Assembly (NCBI RefSeq): GCF_000264905.1
Contig: NW_006763139.1
Coordinates: forward strand, 1,735,001 to 1,799,000
Reading direction: 5' to 3'
Source of the DNA: Stereum hirsutum FP-91666 SS1
Taxonomy: Eukaryota > Basidiomycota > Agaricomycetes > Russulales > Stereaceae
Length of the DNA: 64,000 nucleotides
Made by a program: the position numbers and the translations under genes. Every line of letters begins with the position of its first letter. The stretch's first letter is position 1. This document shows positions 21,523-34,035 of this stretch, one piece after another. Under the pieces are notes generated by a model. The model did not search any database. It was not told the DNA's origin and saw nothing but the letters and a program-made list of their open reading frames with translations.

Positions 21523-23779
21523 TATCTCCACCATGCTCGGCCCCTCCGCCGCGGCTTTCTGCTCTGGATGACTATCAGCGATCGCGTTTCTGTTTCACAG
21601 GTGAGACAATATATCTCGTCTGGTCCTCCCAAGCTCCTTCCACAAAGCAGTGCACTGCTCAGTAATCCACAGTTTGGTTGGCCGTCTCGAATGCACGTGT
21701 GGCCTTGTTCTGTGAAGTGGGATAGTATCCGAACTCTAATGGCCAGAGATAAGACATCGAGCCGACGATGGAGTGGGCGTAACGGCAAGGAATGGTCGGG
21801 TGCTCCGCTCGCTGGCAAACGTGTACCAGCAGCGCCCTTCTGTAGCCCATCTAACGACATCGCCCGACGGGGCAGGCAAGAACGGCGAACTTGCCGAGTT
21901 AGAGTTCAGCCCAAAACGGCAGGTCGGGCCCTGCCCGTTAATTTCGAGGTCGGGTTTTCGGAAGGTTGTGGGTCAGGAATGGCTCCTTCTCATTGTCGGT
22001 GCTTCTAGCCTGAGTTTATTCTCGGTGCACACCGAGCATGTTGATAAGAAGGTACCCACTCCTATTCCTTTTCATTCATCTAGAGCGTCAGCCAATCTTT
22101 GTCGCAACTGTGGATTGGAACGGTGGCGCCACAGGTCCCGAGAACGCTAACTATTTGTGAACTCATGGATGGATGCGGTCGCGCTAGGCCCGAAGGGACC
22201 GTCCATTCCTTAATCACCAATCACTGCCGGGCCCGGGTCAAGTTGAAGAAGTGCACATACCCTCATCGTGATGATTCAAATGACAAGCTAACGTTCATCT
22301 CCGGCGCCTTGCCTTGAAGCTCTAGCGGGTTTCGCCCTCTGCCCGATGTACCTGTGGTAGTAATAATATCGTGTTCTCCGAGAAGCCGTCAAAGCGTTGC
22401 TCGCGAAATTGCTTCCTTTGCTTCCGTGCAAGTTCATCCAAGCTTCGCTACCTCCGTAGTTCACTATCCGGCTCAAGTCCGGTGTATCTCCAGCGCAGAC
22501 CTGACACGTCGAATGGGTCGGTGTTATACGGTCCTTTGCACTTGCTATTCGAGGCTACTGGTTATCGGTACCTAACATAGCAGACGCTCGCGATTTCCTG
22601 TCTCCATAAGTGCATCCGTCTGATACCGTATACTACTTACCCATCGAGTTCCGAAGCTCGTATTCCATGCCAGGACCATGGTGTACCGTCGATCAGACAA
22701 CAGCCCCCGCTAACTTGATTACGACAGATCGCTCGCTCGAAAGCAGATCCACTCATCATTAGCGAGCGCCAGGCTTGCATCGACTCTATGCCCGTTTCAT
22801 TGTCAAGGTTTAGAAACGCGTAGGCGCGCGTGTCCGAGAGGTAGTGGGCACTCAGGAGCCCAATCTCTATCGGATCCTACGAAACGCCCAGGACCGTGCT
22901 CCGAGGCCGACGAGTGTCGAGCCGGACCCTGTGGTCATGGTCAGTGGCATCTGGAGGGACTGACGCCCAAGAGGATGAAACCACTCCCAAATCCTTTCGA
23001 GGTTATCCACGAGGCTAGCAAGAAGTTTTTGGTTTTGGCGCTGTTAGGCCGTCCAAGCGCTGATCATATACATCCACCATACTTTATCCACAAGCTTCAA
23101 GCTAGCGTTGAACGGAGAAGCGTTGGGCCCGACCGACCACCACTAGTACGAGTGCCACACTCCCGACTTGATCCACTGGGTGCCGAGGTGGTACCGGTTG
23201 TGAATGACTGGCAATCTCGGCCTCTCCGCTCCAGTGAAAGAACGAAACATGCACACCGACCGCATGAACGATCGCTGACACGTCGCGAGTAGAGAGGTTT
23301 TTTTGTGTCGGGGAATCACAAGCCAACTTCGTGTCAGCTGGGACTTCAATATTGCTCGACGCTCGTGCATCTATCCCTTTTGGGTACTTCCAAGAACCCA
23401 CCCAACCACCGAAATTGGACGTCGAAGTCGGATCAAGGGAGATAGGCTGCTTGCGCCTTCGAGAATCCAGAGCTGTTTCCAACTCTTTCTTTGTTCTGCA
23501 TACTCGCACATTCACATCGGATAAGCGGACGTCATGGAACGTGGACGAGTTGGAAATGGAGGGAGTATGTATAGGTCTCGCGCTTCGGCCTGAGTATAAT
23601 AAGTATCTCTGGCCCAATAAACACAACCTGCCCACCGACGATGCATAGACATGTGCATTGTGGACCAATAGATAGTGCAAAGATTACAAGAGTTACAGTC
23701 TAAGTACCTGGGTCTGAATCCAGTCCGTCAAATATACAGTCACTGGGTCACGCAGTCCGTCATCGATTCATCCTTGGGT
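21523..23779. other. Unresolved stretch between carrier and 7TM gene
   Basis: About 2.3 kb with no gene I can name. The best coding-like piece is a plus-strand frame at about 21751-22050 containing VLRSLANVYQQRPSVAHLTT, ELEFSPKRQVGPCPLI and a hydrophobic end EWLLLIVGASSLSLFSVH; it has no start codon and no clear splice partner. Other short frames at 22.4-23.3 kb look random. Base composition is less codon-biased than in neighbouring genes. Confidence 0.3.
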
Positions 23780-26191
23780 CTAATCTTTAGCAACATCGTA
23801 CGGTCTGGAATATGGATGAACCCGGTGAGAAGAATTCGGTGTGCAGCCCCTGTCCCTGTCCCCGCTCTCCTCCACCGATGTCATTACATGCACCACCATG
23901 GGTTTCGTCGAGTGTGGGCTGGTATGAGTGGATATGTTTCGGAGCTCCAAGGGTGCTGTTTGAAGGACCGTACGGTTCATGGTTCCACGGGTCTCGGGAT
24001 CAGCGCGACCGTCATGGGAGAGCAGGGCGATGGAGTCCAGTTGTGTCATTTTGAGGGCGACGAGAAGGATGATGAGGGACGAATAGATGCCCTAGAGTAA
24101 GGTACCGCGAAAGTGGAACCGACATCGAAGCGTTCGCCATTCCATTCGGCAGCGCGATGTGGAGCGTCGGTCAGCAAACGCAGCACACTCTCACACATAA
24201 TGAAAAGCAGATTGGAAGGATCGTGCGAAGTGGAAGGGAGGGACGTACCGTCAGCTGAGGGATGTTGTCCGCAATCAAGAAGTTCCCGTGTGTGCGCGAC
24301 CAGTACACGATGAAGCAAATGACCTGTTCCGATGCGAAGATGCGAAGGCGACACAGAGCATACGCACGGATGCGCGGACATGAACAAAATTAAGCATGGA
24401 TAGGGGTAAATGGTAAGTTACTTTTTCTCTGGAGCCATCGAGCGAAGATGGGAAGTGGGAAGTATGGTGCGTACCCAGGTGAAGCAGTACAGGAAGCCGG
24501 ATTCCACGATCGTGGCCAGTATCTCCTGGCTCAGCTTGCGGGCCTCACTTCGGCGGTCCTGGATAGATGATCGATTATACCATCTGCGAATTCGAATTCG
24601 AATCCGAATCCGAGGTGAAGCGCGCCCGATGCACGAGAAGTAGTATGCGAAAGTTATGCCGTTAGCATCGGGCCAAGACAGTTCGGGGACAAAAGCAAAG
24701 AGGAGGAGAAAGAAGTTCCGGACGGTATCGTGCACATATCAGCGTCAAAGCGTTTAATTCACGCTTTGAATCGGACATATACACATATTGAACGCGAGTG
24801 ACAGCAAGAACAACTAGTCAGATTCGGACGTATATGATGTCGCGGCAACTTTGTTTTGTGTAGACTTGGACAATGGACAATTGATGGGAGTGGAGTAAAT
24901 CGAAAAGGGATCAAAGAGAACGCCACGCCACATACTACGTACCTTGCTCGATAAGCCACCAAAGCCGTCGTGACAACATTCGTGGCGAGCGTCAGACAGT
25001 TGAGCGCTAAGGTCCATGGATAATGCGCGTCGAGGACGATTGTATGCATATGTGCTGCCGCCTGTGTCGTTCCCGCGATGGCCGTGACTGCGGCCATACA
25101 ACCATCCATGGCCATGGCCCGACATGAAACATAAGAATATGCGTGAAAGGGGACGAGAGCAGTCAGTTATCATAATTTAGTTCAGGAATGTAATAAGTCG
25201 ATGATTTCAAAGCCGGGGGTTTGCGATCAGTGGCGGAGGCAGTGGAGATGAAGGTGTGAATGGGATCGGTTGTGAATAATACGGTGGCGGACTAGCAAGA
25301 GCCTGAAACTGTAGTTTAAACAAGTAGCTGAGTCAGACGTACCGCCGGTCGCGAGCACTAGGAAGAGAGGCGGTACGCAAACCCAAACGTTGAAATTCCA
25401 GAGGAGGTATAACCGCCATATGACAATCAGGTCCGCGAGCATGAACTAGTAAATACGGATTTACGGCGTCAGCCGTCAGCGTTGAACAGTGAACACCACG
25501 TCAAACCGGATTAGGGAAGTAGAAAAGTAGAAACAAGGCGGAACAGAGAACGGTCAACGGGGAACGGGATCGGAGATACTCACATTAATCGCAGGCAAAT
25601 ACATCTTCGCGATACAGAGCGCATCCGTCCCCGGTGTATTCGGATCCCAATTATTTCCGTTCAGGAAGCTGTCTGAGAAAACGCGAAAACTGAGGACGAG
25701 GTGCGTCGTAGACACGGAGTACATGATCACGGTGGCGATCAGAACATAGTGGTGTACCAGCCTCTGAGCGGCACCCCTTCGTCTGTGGAACCTGCAGAGT
25801 CGTCAGGACCGGGTGCATCATTGTCATCGCCCATGCAGGGGAGGGGAGGCACCACCACTTACAGGAGCAGGTACAAGCTGCTTATGAAAAGGACGGAATA
25901 TACGCCTGAACAATCACAAGATCAGAAGAGTTCCACTGGACATTCTCGTCAATATTTTTGGAAATAGGATACACGCACCATACAGAATACACTCCAGCCC
26001 TAGCGACGCATAGAACTCAAGATCCATAGCGACTTACGACGAAAGCTCACCGTCCGCCTCTGGAGTCCTCCAACCACTGGCAGTACCTGAGCAAGCGCGT
26101 AGTACTTAGTGGGCAAGGAACAAGGAACCCTCCAACCCATCTCACACCCACACGTCTCGCTATAAGTGACCCCAGCAGAGGAAGCCATCAT
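23780..26191 (-). CDS. Seven-helix orphan membrane protein (Agaricomycete family)
   Basis: A gene of about nine short exons encoding an uncharacterised integral membrane protein of a kind that is abundant in mushroom genomes. It starts MMASSAGVTYSE at ATG 26191. Successive exons give YYALAQ, MDLEFYASLGLECILYG, VYSVLFISSLYLLL, RRGAAQRLVHHYVLIATVIM, LVLSFRVFSDSF with a lumenal loop, ADLIVIWRLYLLWNFNVWVC, LALNCLTLATNVVTTALVAY, RKLSQEILATIVESGFLYCF, VICFIVYWSRTHGNFLIADN and a polar tail ending PYSRPYDVAKD at 23780. The positions of helices, and the W-R-x-Y-x-x-W pattern in helix four, match the family. No function has been established to my knowledge; a receptor-like role is sometimes supposed. 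All exons splice in phase, so the gene seems intact. Confidence 0.75.
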
Positions 26192-26632
26192 GATGCCTGA
26201 TGAACAGTACACAGAGATAAACCGCAGAAACAAGCACTCCGTGATGCGGACGTTCCGTTTATGGACTGAAACGGTTTCAGGCTCCGCCTAAGTGCGCGTC
26301 TGTCCGTGGTTCTACCGTCTATGGAGTCTGATTTGCGGTATCAGACCTGTTGGAATGAGGAAGGTATGATGTACGAGGGGGTCCTGACGACCTCCGCAGC
26401 GGTGAACGTGCGCGTGCTCTTTTTCTCAGATCATCATCCTTCAAGAAAGACAAAACAAAGCGATAAGCAAAGAGGCCATACAAGACTGAGCGTCCACAAC
26501 AGAGGTCAGAACACAAGGATGAATAAATATCAGGAGAACACGATTGGATACAAGAAAAGAACGTCACCCCTCTATCTCCCTTCGACTTCGCCGTCCCGAG
26601 TCGTTTTCTCCAAGATCTTCAATCCCCTACGT
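26192..26632. other. Intergenic, 7TM gene promoter
   Basis: Upstream region of the seven-helix gene and 3' flank of the next minus-strand gene. No feature recognised. Confidence 0.5.
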
Positions 26633-28705
26633 TCAAGGCGAACCGCCGCGCCTATAGCCCACTTCCTCCATATCCACATCATCTCCCCTCGTTCCCCTAG
26701 CATACGACTCCGCCTCCCCACGACGCAGCCTCATATCCTCTTCTTCCTCTCTCTCTCGCTCCCTCGCCAGGATCCTATACTCCCTCTCCCTGACCTCCCT
26801 ATCATAATACATCCTCTCCCTCGCCTCTTCGTCCATCGGATCCTGCCTCACCAGACTCCCCGAACGTGACCTAGGCGAAACAGCGCCGTACGAATCGCCC
26901 GGTACACCAGCTCGTCCACGTCCGTGCACCGAACCAGAATTATACGAAGGCGAGCCCGCGTGCGCATGCGCGTGTCCGTGCCCATGTCCGCGCTCATCAT
27001 ACTCCGGCCTCCCACCCGCACCCGCCGCGATCCCACCCCTCCTCACCTCGCGCTGTTCCCTCTCCACTTCCCACTCTTTCACCCTCTCACGATCGTTCAT
27101 CTCCCTCAACCTCTCCTTTTCGATATACTCCGCCTCGTAACCCGGTGGCCGCACGTTATTGATGTTCGTGCCGGGTCCTAAGCGTTGGTGTCTATGCATG
27201 TGGCCGGACCCGCCGCCGGTGCGGGTTTCGGAGGATGATGCCTGGGAGTGCGAGATCGTGGGCGAGAGGGGGTTGTCACCACCGCCAGCACCACCGCCAG
27301 CACCGGCACCGGCACTCATGCTCAGACTCATGCTGGGAGCGAGAGATGAAGAGACGGAGACGGAGACGGATGGAGGTGGCGGTGGCGCGGGAGTTGAGTT
27401 TGCAGTTGAAGCGGAGACGGAGGGTGGACCGGGGATGTAGCTGACCCCCGGGGAAGGTTGATGTTCGTGCGTGAGCTCGTGAATATCGGACCGACGCGAT
27501 CGTCCACTTGCGCTTCTTTCTCGTTCTCGTTCTCTTTCTGCAGTAGGTGTGATGTTGTAGTCTTGCGGAGGAGGCGGACGCGGTTGGTAACGGTCCATAG
27601 GAACTGGAATTCCTTCGGGGGGAGCATCGTAGCCTGAGACGATAGTATTTCCGACGCGGAATTGGCCGCGTGAGTTGGAGGTTAGGGTGGTTAGGGAGGG
27701 TGGTGGAGGTGAGTGGGGATGGGAAACGCGGACGAGTTCGTGTGGACGGGGGGGTTCGAGATGTTGGATGGAAGAAAGCGAGGGTAACGATTGGTGATGA
27801 CTTCCACCACCACCACGAGACGAAGGATGCGCGGACGAATGTCTCGAAGAATGGGCGGTAGGACCGATGCCCGGATGGGTGGTCATGATGGACGGATCGG
27901 CGATGTGCAATGGCGAGCCATTGGGTGGTAGAGCAGCGGTGAGCCTCGTTCCTCCCCCGCTACCGCTCTGCGTTCTATACCAGCCTTCGACGCCGGGAGA
28001 ATCGTATGGGTCGCTGACGACGCCGGGACCACCGACGTAGGGGTCGTGGATATCACGAGATGGGTAGTGTGGCCTGCTCACACCTGGATAGGATGGAGGT
28101 CCGGCGACTTGGTGGGACGGCGGTATTTGGTACTGAGCTGTAGCAGAGAGGCGCTCGTAGATGATACTGAAGAATATACAGCAACGACATTGACAAGCAC
28201 AGTCAGGACGAGGACGAGGGTTGAGGTAGCATGCATGGCAGGCACTCACGCGCGCTCGATCCTCATACGTTGTATATTCCTCTTAGCCTGAAGAGTTTTG
28301 AACACGAGTTTATCATTGTCCTATCCCGAGCGAGCGACCAAAAGACCCAGAAAAGTCCATGAGCGCACGAATAGACGAAAAGTCAACATGAACCATGACT
28401 GGAATACACACCGCCTCGATCTCCTTCACCTTCTTTCTCAACTCCTTATACTTAGCCTTATACTTCGCGTCCTCGGCGCCAGCGGCGATACCTATCCCAG
28501 GCGTGAACGACTTGAGTTTCTGTCGACTCATGGCCATGTTCGGGTTTTGGTTTTGGAGCATTGACGCCGAGGGATGAGGACCGACGCCGGGCTGAGTCTG
28601 AGTATGACTACTATTACTAGGCGTGTTGCTCTGGATCTGTTGTTGGGGCGGATACGTGGAAGGATGGAGATGGGCTGAGGGACCGGGCGACGGCTGGTGC
28701 GACAT
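26633..28705 (-). CDS. INO80F-like coiled-coil protein with low-complexity tail
   Basis: A protein of about 660 residues starting MSHQPSPGPSAHLHPSTYPP at ATG 28705. The N-terminal 75 residues are Gln/Ser/Pro-rich. A conserved coiled coil follows, spread over three exons: AEDAKYKAKYKELRKKVKEI (ends about 28410), DNDKLVFKTLQAKRNIQRM (about 28325-28265) and IIYERLSATAQYQIP (from about 28170). This combination matches what I remember as the INO80 complex subunit F domain, so a role in chromatin remodelling is likely but inferred. The rest, to the stop at 26633, is low-complexity: Pro/Ser/His-rich stretches, a Gly/Ala run and a final charged helix rich in Arg/Glu (ILAREREREEEEDMRLRRGE). Such tails are often disordered. 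Confidence 0.65.
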
Positions 28706-30193
28706 GGACGTGGAGGCGGTGGTGGTGGTGGTGGAAGAAGTGTGTGACGTGGGAGGACCGCGTCCGTCCGTTCATAATCAAAGGAATATACTAATATAGT
28801 TTGGAATATTCTGACAATCACGCCCCCTTAGGCTTCCCTCACCCCGCGTAATTTCCCCTGGTTTCGGCGTACGGTCGACGCTGGCTGGGCACGATGCGCG
28901 ATACCAATGCTGTGGCGCAAGCCCTCATGTCATTCACCCTCCGCGCTTTCCATATCGGGAGAACGAAGCACCTACTTCAGTGGTTGTTTCCGAGGGCATC
29001 CATCCTTGTTTGAAGTTTCTCTCTTGCGAGTCAGAGTGAGAGATGACCGTGTGCGAAAAACGAAGGCTGGCTCTCGATTCGATGCGCATTTGCATTCCCT
29101 GCATCTGTTCTATTTTGAAGAGTCACGATGAGGAGTAATCATTGTGTTGTATTGTAATTCTCCGAGCCGCGGGTATGATATGATTGCCTGACTCTCATTG
29201 ACGATGCAGTACGCAGTACCGTACCGTAAAACCTGTTCGTGACATATGCGTCCGAATACGCATACGCGAATGGGGTAAAACTCATCGCTTCCGAGTCCTC
29301 CAGTGTGATTCGAGGATCGTACTGTATTACTGTAACGCGTCCAACTAGTAGGTCCAACTACGCGGTGTGAGTCTGAATCTGAGTCTGCTGAAAACTTTTT
29401 GGTTATGGATTTTCCAATTCAACACCTCACGAGCCTCCGTTCCGAATCTCTTCTTCACTTCCTCAGGATCTCCGTGGACTTTGGACTTTGGAGTGTGAGT
29501 GGGTGAGTCTTGTGCTCATGAGGACCTACAGTTGTGTCACGGTTACATTCCGGGATCAGAAGGTCGCCTCTGGATCTAAATCTATGGGTGGCCGTGGGTT
29601 CGGGTTCGGTGGGGCGAAATCGAATCGGAATAGAGTAACAGATGCATATGCATATGCGAATGGATAGGTTCCTCTGCGATTCTTCAGAACCTCTGATCTC
29701 CTGCATCTCCATCCCAGTCGTCTGGCAAAGACGTCGGGTTCGGAACACAACCGGCCGGCCGGAGGAGGCCGGCGATTACGGCAAGAGAACGAAGCGTGAG
29801 AAAAATACCCGGGGCGCAAATCGAATCGGCGATCGTACTTCGTGGCGTGCAACGAATCCTGAACTCAAACACTCTCACCAGACACCTTCGCTTCCACATT
29901 CGACCGAGCGACCAAGTTTGAACCAGCGAGTGAGCACGAGGCTACGAATACGCATACGCATACGAGTCAGTCGTCTACTTCTTTCATTGTGGTTGTGGTT
30001 GTGATATGGAAGTCCTCCTATTCCCTATTCCTATCACTCTCACTCCCCTGGGCTCTGCTCTGCTGCAGCTTCTGTGATATGTTGCCCTGCCCGAAGCACA
30101 GCACAGACAGACAGACTTCGTTCTTGTTTTGGGCTGAGAGGGGAGAGTCAGAATGCTAATCATATACTCTTATTCACATCCATTCGTCCATTC
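28706..30193. promoter_or_regulatory. Divergent promoter region, INO80F-like / GRIM-19
   Basis: About 1.5 kb between two divergent genes. It contains short GC/AT-alternating motifs such as repeated CATACG and CATATGC blocks (29215-29275, 29640-29660, 29945-29970) but no coherent reading frame. Both promoters should lie at the edges. The middle may be spacer. Confidence 0.4.
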
Positions 30194-30409
30194 GTGCATG
30201 CAGTGTCACAACCTTACAGACAGTAAGTTCCGGTTCGACCCTCTCCAATCCAATCTATCCAATCCCTTGCTCCCCCTCCCTCCAATTCAAACCCTCCAAT
30301 CCAATCATTCCTCCAATACCCTCCACCCACCCCACCCCCCCCTCCTACACCGCCCCCATGTTCCCATCTCATCCCGTGGTCTTATGTTCATCACCCACCC
30401 CCCAGGGAC

Positions 30410-31424
30410 ATGCCCCCCTCGGGCGGGTTCGAAGCCCTGAAATACAAACGCAACCTGCCCTTCCGCGGCCCGAGCGGGGTGATGATGTTGCTCGGCGTGA
30501 CGGCCGTGAGCGCGTTTGGGTTTTGGAGGTTGGGGAAGGGGAATCTTGAGCGGAGGTGCGTTCACTCTCTCAATCTATATTCTATGGGAGTTTTTTGCGC
30601 GTACGAGGAAGGAGAACGAGGAAGAGAGGAAGAACGCGTTTGGATTGACGGTTATAGTATGCATGACGCGGATGCGGATGCAAAGGCGAAGGCGAATCAG
30701 CCCACCCATCCAGCTATGTCACGGTAGCCAGCATTCGGAGCACGGATGTGGACGCGGTCCAGCCCTGCTGCACCATTCGGAGCGCGGAATGCGAACCTAC
30801 AATTGGAGTAGCCCTGCGCGAACGCGAACGCGTGCTCCCTTGCCATTTCGAACACAGACGCGAATCAGCACCAGTAGCAGAGGAACGGAGAACGTGTCAA
30901 GTGATCCTCGCGCTCGTCACAGAACGTGGACTACGGCATGCCGGTAGCGCAAGCCGATGTTCTTGCACACAGAGAGCTCGACGCGTTCTTGTGACAGAGA
31001 CTGTGTTCAGCTCGTTCTGTGCTCTGTTGTTCGTGGTTCGCGGAGCCGGTGTTCTGGGCTCGGAGGGGCAGGAGAAGGAAGGATGACGGATTTGGGACGT
31101 TCGGAATGCTTATATGTTCTTGATTGCATTGTAGGGAATTGGAACGGGAGAAGGTGTGGTCGAGGATCCACCTCGTTCCGCTGCTGCTCGCGGAGGGGGA
31201 CAGGGACGCGTACCGGAGGCAGGAGGCGGCGAAGGCGCGGGAGGGGGAGATCATGAAGGACGTGAAGGACTGGGAGGTGAGCGTGTTTGGATTGTTTACA
31301 GCGTATGATGAACTGAAGCGATTGACTCTGGGGTGTGATGACGTGATGGGATGGGGATCAGGCTGGGAAGAGTGTGTACAACAAGGCTCAGTACCAGCAG
31401 TCGGAATACGTGGTCGTGCTGTGA
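30410..31424 (+). CDS. NADH:ubiquinone oxidoreductase GRIM-19 subunit (NDUFA13)
   Basis: Small accessory subunit of mitochondrial complex I. The first safe exon gives MPPSGGFEALKYKRNLPFRG and SGVMMLLGVTAVSAFGFWRL, the single membrane helix. A GTGCGT donor near 30555 joins at 31134 to ELEREKVWSRIHLVPLLLAE and GDRDAYRRQEAAKAREGEIM. A last exon (from about 31361) gives AGKSVYNKAQYQQSEYVVVL and TGA at 31422-31424. Splice phases are consistent. Related fungal proteins start a few residues earlier with a sequence ending in QDMPP. A likely upstream exon ends at 30222 (frame SQPYRQ before GTAAGT) and would join the acceptor at 30405 to give PYRQDMPPSGG, but no ATG is visible in that frame, so I use the ATG at 30410. 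The protein anchors in the inner membrane near the Q module. Confidence 0.88.
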
Positions 31425-31908
31425 TTGGGAGGGGGTCTGAAAATAGATGTGCATTGTCCGCGTCATTATCGTAGAGCAGTGTGAGAAAGCGCTGTGTGCC
31501 TGCAGCTGTGCTTGGACGAGTGTGGGTACGGAGAAGAGGCCGGTTGGGTGAGCACAATGGAAGCCGGGGTGGGGGGCAGCAGATGCCATATTGGGAATGT
31601 TCAGGGCCGGTCATCTACGCGCCGGCGTTGCAGAAGTCGGAGGAATCGGGGACGAAGAGGGAAAGGGATTGGGGGGTCGGACCGTGCCAGATCCAGGGCG
31701 ATATTCCGCATTGGGAAGGGCGACGATTGCGAGAGCGTGGCTGATGAGCCGGGCAGATGGCACAGCAGCTGCTTCGCCCGGGCTTCGTCCTTGACTCGTC
31801 CTCATCCTCTCCCCGACGATGCGACCACTCCGTACCGCCCTTCCCAGATCCCTATATAAGCTCCCCCTCCCTCCCCGTCCCTTCCCCCCTATTCGCCCCC
31901 CCGCCACC
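31425..31908. other. Intergenic, HMG-box gene promoter
   Basis: Same-strand spacer between GRIM-19 and the HMG-box gene. The last 80 bases before the next ATG are a C-rich leader, and TATATAA occurs at 31853-31859, about 50 bases upstream, which could act as a TATA element. Confidence 0.45.
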
Positions 31909-34035
31909 ATGCACCCATACCCCGCCACCCGTCGCCACTCCCACTTCCCCTCTCCACACGACGCCTCCATGCAGGACGCCTCCCCATTCCTCCCCTTCTC
32001 CGACGACACCCTCCCCCGCGACCACTCCCTCTTCGACTCGTCCGACAACCTCTTCGCCATGGACGTCGAATCTTACCCCTCCTGGGACGTCAACAACACC
32101 CACAACAACCACCCACCAGCATCGCCACCGAACGCCCCCGCGTTCACAGACTCGCCCGCATCGCCGTCCAGTCAGCTTGACTATCCCCCCTTCGGCTCCG
32201 ATCCACATCTCTCATCGCCCAATTCATATCAAGGGCCCCACTCCTTCGACAACGCCTACACCGCTGTCGACTTAGATAACGCTTATCACAACTGGTTCAA
32301 CGTCGATGACACCCCGCTCCAATCGTCATCCGTCCCGATCGCCATCCCCTCCCTCGACTTCAATCCCAATCCCCAGTCCAGCCCCTCCTTCGTCGCCTAC
32401 GACGACCACCTCTACTACCCCGGTAAGACCGAGCAGTTCTCACCTCCCTCTGACTACGGTCTCCACTCCTTCCCCCACTCCTTCGACGACCAGCACCAGC
32501 ACCAGCAGCAACAGCTCTTCCCGTCCGTCTCCCCCCCGGAGCTCTCCCAGCCCTCATGGGCCACATCCCTCTTCGCTCCGCCCTCCGCTCAACGGCCACC
32601 CACGTCGCCGCCACCCCAACTCCTCTATCCGCCCTCGCCACACTCGGACGACAACTTCGCCACCCAACGACCACGTCATCGCAGGGTCTCCATGCCCGCT
32701 GCCTCGCATATCTTCCAGTCCTCCAGCGCACCGTCCGGCCTGAGAGCCCCGTCGCTATCACGCCCGTACAGTCGGCGAGCAGAGTCTGCCAGCACAGGTG
32801 ACGATCCCGACGCTACCGTCCGCAGGAAGAGAAAGGTCGAGCTCTCGGAGGACGACCTCATCGCTGAGCCTTCCATTGCCGTTGCCGACAGGACCAGACC
32901 GGCGAGCGAGACACGTAAGCCCCCATTCCCTTTCGTCTGCGCCACAACAAATCTTATTCGCTGACCCACACGTCCCCACATCCACACAGCCCCTCAGAAG
33001 TCGCACCTCCATCCTCCGAAGCTGGCACCGTCGGCGTGGCAGTTGTATTTCACGGACTGGATACAGAGACATCAGGCGACGAGCGCGCGAAAGCTGAACG
33101 TTGCGCAGGCAGCCAAGGAGGCTGGGGCGGAGTACGCTGCACTTAGCGCCGCCGAGAAGGAGGTTCGTCATTGATTGTCATTCTCATCTATCATCCCCCA
33201 CATACACGTCTGTACATGCATCATTCATCGATGCGCAGTGTATGATCAAGAGCTGTGTGTGAACATCCGTGCTGACCCCTATTCCTTTTGTTGTCCTCAT
33301 CGGTCCTGTTTCGTTCCCGCTCCCGCACCTACACAGCCCTACCAGCGCCGTTCCCAGACGATGAAAGAAGCCCGCGAACGCGAGTACACCAAGTACATGG
33401 CCTCGCTCTCCCCGGACGACATCAAGCGCGAGAACGTGTTCCGGTCTGCGCAGCGCAAGGCGGGCAAGTCGCGCAAGGGGAACATCAAGGACCCGAACGC
33501 GCCGAAGAAACCGCTCAGCGCGTATTTCATGTTCTTGCAGAGGATCAGGTCGGACCCGGCCTTGGTCCAGGACGTGTTCGGAGAGGAGACGGAGACGACG
33601 AAGCAGAGCGTGTTGGCGGCGGGCAAGTGGAGGTCGATGACGGATGATGAGAAGAGAGTGCGTCTCTTGTCGTAATCCCTACCGCTCGTGGGTTGGAAAA
33701 AGCTGACCTCGTCGTGATTTAATTTACAGCCCTTCTTAGCTCAGGCAGAACAAGAGAAACTCGAGTACGAGTCCGCGCGGAAGAGGTACGAGGAAGGGTC
33801 GATGATGATGGATTACGGAACGAGTATCAGCTTCAGCGTGTTGCCGCCAAACTCCTTCCAGACGTCGTCTATCCCCTTGAGCTCGTCCGCGGGCTCGCGC
33901 TCCGTCTCGGGTGTACGTTCGGGGTCGGGGTCGGTCAAGGCGGAGCCGTTTAGTTCGGAGAGTGAGAGCGAGGCGGATTCGGTGGTGTCGGGTGTAGCAA
34001 GCAGCAGCGGGAGGAGGTTTAGAGGGAGGGTTTGA
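31909..34035 (+). CDS. Protein with two HMG boxes
   Basis: A nuclear or organellar DNA-binding protein starting at ATG 31909 in a good context (GCCACCATG); in-frame codons run upstream but no other ATG fits as well. Residues 1 to about 330 are Ser/Pro/His/Gln-rich and probably disordered, and end in a basic RRKRKVELSEDD. An exon at about 32990-33161 begins box 1: KLAPSAWQLYFTDWIQRHQA and LNVAQAAKEAGAEYAALSA. The exon from about 33338 continues box 1 (PYQRRSQTMKEAREREYTKY), then a linker and box 2: KDPNAPKKPLSAYFMFLQRI (33488-33547). The last exon starts PFLAQAEQEKLEYESARKRY, followed by a Ser-rich tail with acidic FSSESESEADS and a basic RRFRGRV end at 34035. HMG boxes bend DNA; box 2 resembles non-specific HMGB types. 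Role unknown. Confidence 0.82.

Noticed and set aside
30153..30222. ATG at 30153 or 30198 as GRIM-19 start
   Set aside because: Their frame leaves the wrong phase for the acceptor at 30405, so they cannot give the family N-terminus.
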